From: a virus
Length of the DNA: 28,141 nt
IMG/VR virus record: IMGVR_UViG_3300022602_000325
Location: 1-28,141 of that record
Reading direction: 5' to 3' (one strand)
In this document: in pieces, positions 8,848 through 14,439 of the stretch
Position numbering within the stretch: position 1 is the first letter of the stretch
Layout of the letters: each line of letters starts with the position of its first letter
Program-made: the position numbers and the translations under genes
Notes under the pieces: model-generated
Seen by the model: the letters and a program-made list of their open reading frames with translations, nothing else
The model's database searches: none
What the model was told of the DNA's origin: nothing

Positions 8848-9941
8848 TGCTGCTTGAATTTGTACAAATGCTCACAGAAGCACGAACTCCGCACCCCGAA
8901 GATTTCATTTTTCAGGGCAGCGAAAGTGCTATGGATGCTATCAACGGTATTGTCAGCGCAGTAGAGCAGCCACAAACAGTCACAATCAAGTGGGACGGAA
9001 GCCCAGCTATTGTATTTGGTCGTAGAACAGCAGATGGTATGTTTACCATGAACTACAAAGAATACATTGGCTTGCCAGGAGCACAAGTTACAACAGCACA
9101 AGAGTTGCTTGACTTCTATATCAAGAACAACAAGAACATTGAAGTGGGACGAAAACTTGCAAGCGTATTCAATGCCGTAGGCTCAATATGCCCACCCACA
9201 TTTCGAGGGTTTGTTCAGGGTGACCTGATGTGGCTAGAACCACTTCAGCCCAACAACGGTAAGTTTGTATTCAAACCCAATCCACACGGTGTCACATACA
9301 GAGTGCCTGTAGACAGCGATATCGGCAAAAAGATTGTGGGCAGACAAGTGGGATTGGCTGTACACAGCATTGGCTCAGATGTTGAAAACAACAAAGAAAC
9401 TCCTTTAGTTGGTCGTCGTAGTATGAACGGACTAGAAGGTCTTGTAGACAGTAACAAATGGTGTACAGTGTTTACTGGCAATATGGGCATTGATTTCAGA
9501 TTAAAACGCCCAGTCAGAGCAGAAAACGCAGCTCGTGCAGCAGTCAATAAGTTCAAAGCCATTGGTGGTGATGACTTCTTGGGCAGTATCACTGGGTCTA
9601 CCAAAGCAACTCTACAGACTTATTACAATCGAAAAGTCACTGGACAAGCAGTAGATCAAAACTGGCTAGAAACTAAGTTATCTAAGCCACAGTATGCTGT
9701 AATCAACAGCGAAGAAAATCGCCCCATTATCGAGGCTTTAGACAAGGTTTATAGCGCAATTGCTGCATTAAAGATGGCAATGTTGCAACAATTAGAACCC
9801 CAAGTATCTGGGGTAGAACAGTTTGTGAATGACGTTCCCAAGGGGGAAGGATTCAACATAGACACCCCCAGCGGCTTTATCAAGCTAGTTAACAGGGGTG
9901 TTTTCAGCGCCGCAAACTTCGCTGGAAGAGCACAAGTTTAA
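8847..9941 (+). CDS. KxDG nucleotidyltransferase / ligase-like protein
   Basis: The segment TIKWDGSPAIVFGRR carries KxDG (Lys48, Asp50, Gly51), the motif I of covalent nucleotidyltransferases such as DNA and RNA ligases, where the lysine is nucleotidylated. A GFVQGDLMW segment (about 121-129) and KFVFKPNPHG further on may correspond to later strands of that fold, but motifs III-V are not clear. The family is present in T4-like phages without a firm function as far as I know. The N terminus MLLEFVQMLTEA ends in LTE11-A12, a prohead-protease-like site resembling the capsid-targeting peptides of T4 internal proteins. It is the last gene of the 4753-9941 operon. Ligase activity is a hypothesis. 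Confidence 0.82.
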   Translation: MLLEFVQMLTEARTPHPEDFIFQGSESAMDAINGIVSAVEQPQTVTIKWDGSPAIVFGRRTADGMFTMNYKEYIGLPGAQVTTAQELLDFYIKNNKNIEVGRKLASVFNAVGSICPPTFRGFVQGDLMWLEPLQPNNGKFVFKPNPHGVTYRVPVDSDIGKKIVGRQVGLAVHSIGSDVENNKETPLVGRRSMNGLEGLVDSNKWCTVFTGNMGIDFRLKRPVRAENAARAAVNKFKAIGGDDFLGSITGSTKATLQTYYNRKVTGQAVDQNWLETKLSKPQYAVINSEENRPIIEALDKVYSAIAALKMAMLQQLEPQVSGVEQFVNDVPKGEGFNIDTPSGFIKLVNRGVFSAANFAGRAQV

Positions 9942-9960
9942 ATGATTTTTGAGACCTGTG

Positions 9961-9991
9961 CTAAATAAAAGTATGCAGTCGTATGACTCAT
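9961..9991 (+). promoter_or_regulatory. late promoter CTAAATA with 5' hairpin
   Basis: CTAAATA lies at 9961-9967, with predicted RNA start near 9973. The first transcribed bases can fold: ATGCAGTC (9973-9980) pairs with GACTCAT (9985-9991) leaving one bulged C. This could protect the 5' end of the abundant-looking transcript for the gene at 10012. A Shine-Dalgarno AAGGA lies about 7 bases before that ATG. Confidence 0.65.
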
Positions 9992-10011
9992 TAAATTAAA
10001 AGGAAAATAAA

Positions 10012-10479
10012 ATGGCAGTTTTTACACGTATTAATGGCGATGCAGCAGGCATCGTAAACGCAGACGCAGGCCGTAGCTTTGCTAACGCAGCGATTATCAA
10101 CACAGGTATCGCAGCTCCATTGACAGCTTACAGAATTTACTTCGCAGCATCTACATCTGGTGCTTATGGTAACTTGGCAGCTGAATTGACAACTGGTGGT
10201 GCAGTTGAAACTATCTTGCGTATCATCGAAGGTAACGCAACAGTTTTGGCTTACCAAGTTGACGCTACAACATCTGGTTCACAATTGAGCGTTCTTACAG
10301 AACGTAGCGGTTGGACAGACAGCTTGTTGACAACTCAACTACAAACTGGTGCAAACCAATTTGGTGCAACTGGTGGTAACATCGGTGCTACTGGTAACAT
10401 CTGGGTTAGCACAAACGGTACTTCTCCAGCAGTTAGCTCTGCTTACGGTATCAAGATCGCTTCTAGCTCATCGGTCTAA
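10012..10479 (+). CDS. probable virion structural protein, beta-rich
   Basis: This 155-residue protein is rich in Ala, Thr, Gly and Ser with no Cys, and its regular short strands are typical of phage decoration or head/tail surface proteins. The pattern near residues 40-60 (YRIYFAASTSGAYGN) and a repetitive Gly/Thr stretch near 115-140 (GATGGNIGATGN) support a beta structure. No named family was recognised. It is a single-gene transcription unit: late promoter, good ribosome site and a strong terminator directly after. That design, with codons that look well adapted, suggests high late expression, as for a capsid decoration protein. The specific role is inferred only. Confidence 0.75.
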   Translation: MAVFTRINGDAAGIVNADAGRSFANAAIINTGIAAPLTAYRIYFAASTSGAYGNLAAELTTGGAVETILRIIEGNATVLAYQVDATTSGSQLSVLTERSGWTDSLLTTQLQTGANQFGATGGNIGATGNIWVSTNGTSPAVSSAYGIKIASSSSV

Positions 10480-10500
10480 TTCGTTTTATTACGAAACTAC

Positions 10501-10526
10501 AAAAACCCACTTCGGTGGGTTTTTTG
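10501..10526 (+). terminator. intrinsic terminator with TTCG tetraloop
   Basis: The stem AAAAACCCAC (10501-10510) pairs with GTGGGTTTTT (10515-10524) around a TTCG loop, followed by a T-run. This is a textbook rho-independent terminator for the gene ending at 10479. It insulates the next late promoter, which starts 5 bases later. Confidence 0.95.
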
Positions 10527-10530
10527 TTGG

Positions 10531-10537
10531 CTAAATA
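10531..10537 (+). promoter_or_regulatory. late promoter CTAAATA, leaderless geometry
   Basis: CTAAATA ends 5 bases before the ATG at 10543. In T4 the element is centred at -10, so RNA should start at or next to the A of the ATG. No Shine-Dalgarno fits between them. Confidence 0.65.
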
Positions 10538-10542
10538 CAATT

Positions 10543-10980
10543 ATGAAAACAAACATTGAATATTATCGTATGTACAGCTTGGTTGATATAACCAAGACTG
10601 GTATTACCCGCGGTGATGGTTCAATGGAACGTGACCAACAACGTAACTACGAAACAGTGCTACAAGCCATTGGTCTTATCACTCAGCCCACAGAACTACA
10701 AGCTCCTGTAACAACTCACGCTCATATGGAATGGCTAGAGTTCGGAGAGTTCTTTGAAGGTGAACACAAAGTTTGGGTATGGCAGTTTGCTGTTGAGCAC
10801 ACAGACATATTCACCATTGGTACAAATCCCGTTGGCAGACTAAACGAAGCATTTGACCAAGTGCCAATCATCTGCGGTCTCGATGAGACTGCACGATTTA
10901 TGTTGCCTATTTTTTATCCTTATGGTACGATTAAAAACGTATATTTCAAAAAAGGATATCTTGACATAAATAACATATAA
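10543..10980 (+). CDS. conserved phage-type protein, unknown
   Basis: Not recognised. The product is a 145-residue, soluble, mixed alpha/beta protein rich in aromatic residues. Features include VTTHAHMEWLEFGEFFEGEHKV in several short strands near 55-80, and a hydrophobic region MLPIFYPYG near 125. No signal peptide or clear catalytic motif is visible. It is expressed from its own late promoter, probably as a leaderless message, directly after a terminator. An internal ATG (codon 10) also lacks a ribosome site, so 10543 is preferred. Placement among late genes suggests a virion or assembly role, which is inference. Confidence 0.8.
   Translation: MKTNIEYYRMYSLVDITKTGITRGDGSMERDQQRNYETVLQAIGLITQPTELQAPVTTHAHMEWLEFGEFFEGEHKVWVWQFAVEHTDIFTIGTNPVGRLNEAFDQVPIICGLDETARFMLPIFYPYGTIKNVYFKKGYLDINNI
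10966..10972 (+). promoter_or_regulatory. possible late promoter ATAAATA
   Basis: CATAAATA lies in the last codons of the gene ending at 10980. RNA would start near 10978 and cover the small ORF at 10981 and the gene at 11078. It is only a core match in an AT-rich stretch. Confidence 0.4.
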
Positions 10981-11073
10981 AAGATTGCTACTGCTACTTT
11001 AGGCTCACTTTTGTTTTCTTCATTATGGCTCATTATTTTACACCCACATAGCAGTACAAAAACACAAGAATAA
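10981..11073 (+). other. possible micro-ORF with a membrane segment
   Basis: Directly after the stop of the previous gene, and in the same frame, 30 sense codons run to a stop at 11071-11073. They encode a hydrophobic stretch (ATLGSLLFSSLWLIIL) and a short polar tail. There is no ATG; ATT (10984) or TTG (11011) would have to serve, or the upstream TAA would have to be read through. The composition is membrane-like, but initiation is unproven. Confidence 0.2.
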
Positions 11074-11077
11074 AGCC

Positions 11078-11368
11078 ATGATTACCACTGAAATAGAAAA
11101 GCAGAACCTAGAAGCGCACGTAGAAATCTGTGCTGTGAGGTATGCGAGTTTGGAAGCTAAATTAAACAACTTAGAAAACCGTATGGACAAAGTCGAGGGA
11201 CATTTACTCGACATTAAAACTGTTTTGGCTACTGTGGCTCAACCTAAGGAGCAGTCGAAACCTCAAACTGAGGACGCAAATCCTTACAAAACAATGATAG
11301 CTATCGGCACGACTATCATTGGTGTATTAATCACTGGCATCATCACTCTATTAGTGAAACTAAATTAA
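11078..11368 (+). CDS. coiled-coil protein with C-terminal membrane anchor, holin-like
   Basis: This 96-residue protein has three parts. A long heptad-like helix covers about residues 10-50 (LEAKLNNLENRMDKVEGHLL). A short polar linker is rich in Gln, Lys and Pro. One hydrophobic segment near the C terminus (MIAIGTTIIGVLITGIITLLV) ends in Lys. The layout matches XhlA-type membrane proteins linked with holins and other small phage membrane proteins. A lysis role is therefore possible, although the endolysin gene is 15 kb away and has its own signal peptide. One base separates it from the next gene, so the two are co-transcribed. Topology is well supported; function is not. Confidence 0.75.
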   Translation: MITTEIEKQNLEAHVEICAVRYASLEAKLNNLENRMDKVEGHLLDIKTVLATVAQPKEQSKPQTEDANPYKTMIAIGTTIIGVLITGIITLLVKLN

Positions 11369-11369
11369 A

Positions 11370-11594
11370 ATGCGCATCGTAGAACTCTTAAATAACATAC
11401 AACTGCCAATCACCAATGAAGAAGCAGAAGTATTGGACATGTTTGAAGATCGCAAAGAAGTTCACAAAAGTGAACTAGATCCAAGACACGTTATTATGGC
11501 AAACAAACTAGTCAACAAAGACGTACTCTACAGAATCAATGAAAACGGCCGTATCATCTACAAAAAACGAATCTCCGGATATCAAAGAAGTTAA
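11370..11594 (+). CDS. small protein, possible winged-helix
   Basis: This 74-residue, highly charged protein is not assigned to a family. Helices about residues 15-30 and 33-48 followed by a strand pair (DVLYRINENGRIIYKKR) give a pattern like a small winged helix-turn-helix, so a regulatory or virion-associated role is possible. It starts one base after the previous stop, and its 3' end overlaps the next frame by 56 bases. The N-terminal MRIVEL resembles the short amphipathic starts seen in several late proteins of this genome. Confidence 0.65.
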   Translation: MRIVELLNNIQLPITNEEAEVLDMFEDRKEVHKSELDPRHVIMANKLVNKDVLYRINENGRIIYKKRISGYQRS

Positions 11595-12069
11595 AAAAGT
11601 CATAGAAGCCACGGCTTTATATATAAGTCGTTGGACAGAACAACAAACACAAAAAATCAGCGCAGATACAAAAATGCCCTATATATGGCCCATCGAAGGT
11701 GTGGGTTATATCATAGGGCATTACCGTGTACTGAACAATAAGGGCAGCTGGCAAGTCAGAAATCTAGACAACGAATTGTTGTATACTTTCACAGAAAAAC
11801 TCAGCGCAGTCTTTTTTGTAATCTGTGAAATAACCAAGCGCTATACGTTGTCCCAAAATATACTAATGGCTGACACAAATGTAAATAGATTAAGAAATGA
11901 TATTGTTCATTACGAAGCCAGTATCAAGCGAGCCAAATCTGCTAAAAAGTTTGACAACCTAGACATTTGGAAAGCTCGTTTGTATGATGCAAATCTACAG
12001 CTGGCCTTTGCGAACCAAGAATTGAAGAAATCTTTGAACAGTGCTAAATACATTAAATATTGGGAATAA
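11539..12069 (+). CDS. unknown late protein with helical C-terminal half
   Basis: Not recognised. Residues 1-30 are polar, and residues 45-95 look like a compact beta region (YIWPIEGVGYIIGHYRVL). The C-terminal 70 residues form charged helices (VNRLRNDIVHYEASIKRAKSA). The start is uncertain. The ATG at 11539 lies 56 bases inside the previous gene with no clear ribosome site, but the frame remains open and no better ATG occurs before residue 46. The last codons contain a late promoter for the next gene. A structural or assembly role fits the neighbourhood but is inference. Confidence 0.7.
   Translation: MKTAVSSTKNESPDIKEVKKVIEATALYISRWTEQQTQKISADTKMPYIWPIEGVGYIIGHYRVLNNKGSWQVRNLDNELLYTFTEKLSAVFFVICEITKRYTLSQNILMADTNVNRLRNDIVHYEASIKRAKSAKKFDNLDIWKARLYDANLQLAFANQELKKSLNSAKYIKYWE
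12044..12050 (+). promoter_or_regulatory. late promoter CTAAATA
   Basis: CTAAATA lies inside the end of the upstream gene, 25 bases before the ATG at 12076, with predicted RNA start near 12056. Its flanks can form only a 4-bp arm pair (AGTG/CATT), far weaker than at other late promoters here. Confidence 0.55.
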
Positions 12070-12075
12070 CGAACC

Positions 12076-12873
12076 ATGCGTTTATCAGAAATGAGCAATC
12101 AGCCCCGCGCTGACAAAATTAACAAAGTAGTCGAAAGCCGTTTTGGTTTTAAAATTGATTACGCAAATCTAACATTCAAAAAAGCCTTCGGCATCGTTCA
12201 GGGTTTAAACGAGACACTTGACCGTGCTCGTCGTACTCACGGTGTTCACAGCGCAGAAAAGAATCCACACTATATGGAAATCTTGATGGTGCGTGAAAGT
12301 CTGAATCGCTGGATGGTAGAAAACCGTCAACAACTAATCGTTGAAAGCGAAATGGCTAAGGCAGAAGCAACTCTTGCTGCTAAAGACATGGTTGACAGCA
12401 TCCAAGATATGCTTGAGAAAATTGGCAAAATGCAAAACGAACAGCTTCCAGCTTTGTTGGATACTATTCGTGATCAAATCGGTGATCAACAGGCAGAACA
12501 GTTCAAGAGCACTGTAACTCCATTGCTACAACAACTATGGCAATCACTAAGTGATGGTCGTGGTCAAGCAGACACTGCCGCTCGTCAATTGACAGGCGAA
12601 GGTGGTAGTGATATGGGCTTGGGCGGTGGCGAGATGGGTGGTATGGGCGGCGCTCCAGCTCCAGCTCCAGGTATGGGCGGTGACGAATTGGGCGGCGGCG
12701 ATGAATTCGGTGCTACAGCCGCAGCAGCTGGTGGCACTGACGAACTAGGTCGTGAACGCCGTGAAATGGCAGAAGCTAAAAAAGCCAAGCCAGACTATAT
12801 CGATCTTGACAAAGACGGTAACAAAAAAGAAACAATGAAAAAAGCTGCGAAGGACGCAAAGGCTAAAAAATGA
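12076..12873 (+). CDS. helical core/scaffold-like virion protein with DxDxDG tail
   Basis: This 265-residue protein has three regions. Residues 1-165 are helical and charged. Residues 170-230 are a flexible Gly/Met/Ala/Pro linker (GGGEMGGMGG). A basic tail carries DLDKDG (243-248), like one EF-hand calcium loop, then a Lys/Ala-rich end. It has no Cys. IVE90-S91 matches the T4 prohead protease rule. This architecture recurs in head-associated proteins of T4-like marine phages, so a prohead core, scaffold or internal protein is a reasonable guess. It overlaps the next gene by 4 bases, so the two are probably made in step. Confidence 0.8.
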   Translation: MRLSEMSNQPRADKINKVVESRFGFKIDYANLTFKKAFGIVQGLNETLDRARRTHGVHSAEKNPHYMEILMVRESLNRWMVENRQQLIVESEMAKAEATLAAKDMVDSIQDMLEKIGKMQNEQLPALLDTIRDQIGDQQAEQFKSTVTPLLQQLWQSLSDGRGQADTAARQLTGEGGSDMGLGGGEMGGMGGAPAPAPGMGGDELGGGDEFGATAAAAGGTDELGRERREMAEAKKAKPDYIDLDKDGNKKETMKKAAKDAKAKK

Positions 12874-13325
12874 GATTCAACGAATTTCGCCCATTGTTTG
12901 AAGACGTCTTCGATGACGAGTACGGGGCTGATCCGTCAAGCTACATCGAAGACGACGCTGACCACGAGGCTGACAATGCGTTAATCGATACTTTGCGTGA
13001 GATACAGTTTAGCAGCAGCGATAAAAAGATTCCCAAAATCGCTGTTGGCGCACTAATTAATTTGGTTAAGAATAAACCAGGTGGTGAAGCGTTTGATCTT
13101 AATGCGCTAGAAAAAGCCAAAAAGAACAACGAGACTGTTAAAGAAATGATTAAGAACATTGAAGACAACGAAGAAGGGGTCAAGTATGTGTTCATTAATC
13201 CAATCGAGCCAATCGATGGACCAGAAGGCGAAGTGGGTGGTAGCGAAGATGGTCAAGCTGGTATGACTGCTCCAGAAAAGACAGTGGCTAGCATGGCTAA
13301 CAGAGCACTTTCAAGTCGCACATAA
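12870..13325 (+). CDS. acidic protein coupled to the scaffold-like gene, unknown
   Basis: This 151-residue protein has a strongly acidic N-terminal 45 residues (DVFDDEYGADPSSYIEDD), a helical middle (residues 50-105) and a Gly/Glu/Pro-rich acidic linker before a short C-terminal helix. The first residues MRFNEFRPLFE resemble the capsid-targeting type of N terminus, but the residue after LFE is Asp rather than Ala, Gly or Ser. It begins inside the stop of the upstream gene (ATGA). The hairpin at 13349-13388 follows it and may end its transcript. No known family; a virion or assembly role is inferred from position. Confidence 0.75.
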   Translation: MRFNEFRPLFEDVFDDEYGADPSSYIEDDADHEADNALIDTLREIQFSSSDKKIPKIAVGALINLVKNKPGGEAFDLNALEKAKKNNETVKEMIKNIEDNEEGVKYVFINPIEPIDGPEGEVGGSEDGQAGMTAPEKTVASMANRALSSRT

Positions 13326-13348
13326 CCAAAATAATTGCTTTTTAACTC

Positions 13349-13388
13349 AAAACTCCTTATACTAAATAAAAACGGTATAAGGAGTTTT
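13349..13388 (+). promoter_or_regulatory. inverted repeat enclosing a late promoter and the ribosome site
   Basis: AAAACTCCTTATAC (13349-13362) is perfectly complementary to GTATAAGGAGTTTT (13375-13388). The late element CTAAATA (13362-13368) starts at the arm end and fills the loop. RNA from it should start near 13374, immediately before the right arm, so it lacks the left arm. The Shine-Dalgarno AAGGAG (13379-13384), 7 bases before the ATG at 13392, lies inside the right arm. Read-through RNA would hide it and late RNA would expose it. The stem plus T-run could also terminate upstream transcription. Confidence 0.85.
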
Positions 13389-13391
13389 TCT

Positions 13392-13691
13392 ATGAAACGT
13401 TTACTTTTAGCTCTGGCATTAATAACAAGCACAACAGCATTTGCTCAACACGGCTACTGGCGTCACGATGGTCGCGGTGGTTGGGGTTGGGTCGCTCCTG
13501 CCGTAATTGGTGGTGTAGTCGGCTATGAAATCGCCCGTCCCCCGGTGTATGCACCTGCTCCAGTAGTTGTACAGCAACCAGTGATTGTCGAACAACCACA
13601 AGTAGTTCAGCCTGCACAACAAAATTGCAGTCCTTGGACACAGATCCAAAACCCTGACGGTAGCGTCACAAGCACACGGACTTGCAGATGA
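13392..13691 (+). CDS. small secreted protein with Sec signal peptide
   Basis: The ATG at 13392 is chosen because AAGGAG lies 7 bases upstream and the product then begins with a clean signal peptide, [18 protein letters not shown], cleaved before Gln19. The mature protein (about 81 residues) starts with a His/Trp/Gly segment ([12 protein letters not shown]). It then has a Gly-rich hydrophobic stretch ([14 protein letters not shown]), a Pro/Val/Gln tract, and a C-terminal pair Cys79 and Cys98 that could form a disulfide. Similar small periplasmic proteins occur in proteobacteria, so acquisition from the host is likely. It is the first gene of the transcript that continues into iscA and iscU. 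Confidence 0.85.
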   Translation: MKRLLLALALITSTTAFAQHGYWRHDGRGGWGWVAPAVIGGVVGYEIARPPVYAPAPVVVQQPVIVEQPQVVQPAQQNCSPWTQIQNPDGSVTSTRTCR

Positions 13692-14011
13692 TTACAATAA
13701 CTGAATCTGCACTGGAAAAAGTCAGAGATATATTGGCTGAGGAAAATAATCCTCAGATTAAACTACGCACATTTGTCCAAGGCGGAGGCTGTAGCGGATT
13801 TAGTTATGGCTTTACTCTAGACGAAGAACAAAATGAAGACGACTTTGTTATTGACAACAATGGCATTATCGTACTGATTGACAGTATGAGTATGCAGTAT
13901 CTGCAAGGCGCAACTATTGACTATAAAGAAGAACTTATGGGCAGTAGTTTTACAATACAAAACCCCAACGCACAAACTACTTGTGGCTGTGGATCAAGTT
14001 TTTCTGTTTAA
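13688..14011 (+). CDS. iscA: A-type iron-sulfur carrier IscA
   Basis: IscA-type proteins carry iron or assembled Fe-S clusters to target enzymes. From the ATG at 13688, which overlaps the previous stop (ATGA), the protein is 107 residues. It has the three ligand cysteines Cys35 (GGGCSGF), Cys99 and Cys101 (CGCG), the same length and positions as in Escherichia coli IscA. An upstream TTG at 13682 is less likely. All residues expected for function are intact. It lies directly before iscU in one late transcript. SufA or ErpA are alternatives within the same family. The setting with iscU favours IscA. Confidence 0.93.
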   Translation: MITITESALEKVRDILAEENNPQIKLRTFVQGGGCSGFSYGFTLDEEQNEDDFVIDNNGIIVLIDSMSMQYLQGATIDYKEELMGSSFTIQNPNAQTTCGCGSSFSV

Positions 14012-14018
14012 GGAGACA

Positions 14019-14069
14019 ATGGAAGTAGTGGAATCAATAACAGGAGTTAAGTATGTCATATTCGGATAA
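14019..14069 (+). other. 16-codon micro-ORF with strong ribosome site before iscU
   Basis: AAGGAG (14010-14015) sits 3 bases before an ATG opening a 16-codon frame, MEVVESITGVKYVIFG, whose stop lies inside iscU. It could be a leader peptide coupling iscA to iscU, or a remnant. The spacing is shorter than ideal. Confidence 0.3.
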
Positions 14070-14439
14070 AGTTTTGGATCATTATAATAATCCTAGAAAT
14101 GTCGGATCGTATAAAAAAGGTGAAGAAGGTGTTGGTGTTGGTCTCGTAGGGGCGCCATCATGCGGTGATGTTTTGCAACTAAGTATAAAAGTAGAAAATG
14201 GAGTAATAACAGATGCCAGATTCAAAACCTATGGATGCGGCAGCGCCATTGCCAGCAGCAGTCTCGTTACAGAATGGGTCAAGGGAAAAACGCTTGACCA
14301 AGCACGAACGATTACTAATTCAGACATTGCTCAAGAGCTTGCCCTCCCACCGGTTAAAATACATTGTAGCATACTTGCAGAAGATGCTATAAAGGCAGCA
14401 GTAGAAGATTATAAGAAGCGACATGATAGTTTACAGTGA
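14053..14439 (+). CDS. iscU: Fe-S cluster assembly scaffold IscU
   Basis: IscU is the scaffold on which Fe-S clusters are built from sulfur delivered by the desulfurase IscS. The 128-residue protein matches the E. coli length and carries every key residue: Cys37, Asp39, Cys62 and Cys105, and the LPPVK motif (98-102) that the chaperone HscA recognises. Long blocks such as the one around TYGCGSAIASSS are essentially those of proteobacterial IscU, pointing to acquisition from a host. AGGAG (14042-14046) is its ribosome site. No iscS, hscA or fdx occurs in the window, so host partners would be needed. It overlaps the next gene by 17 bases. Confidence 0.97.
   Translation: MSYSDKVLDHYNNPRNVGSYKKGEEGVGVGLVGAPSCGDVLQLSIKVENGVITDARFKTYGCGSAIASSSLVTEWVKGKTLDQARTITNSDIAQELALPPVKIHCSILAEDAIKAAVEDYKKRHDSLQ

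Noticed and set aside
13335-13391. Longer start for the secreted protein
   Set aside because: It would place 19 residues before a clean signal peptide and run through the promoter hairpin. AAGGAG supports 13392.
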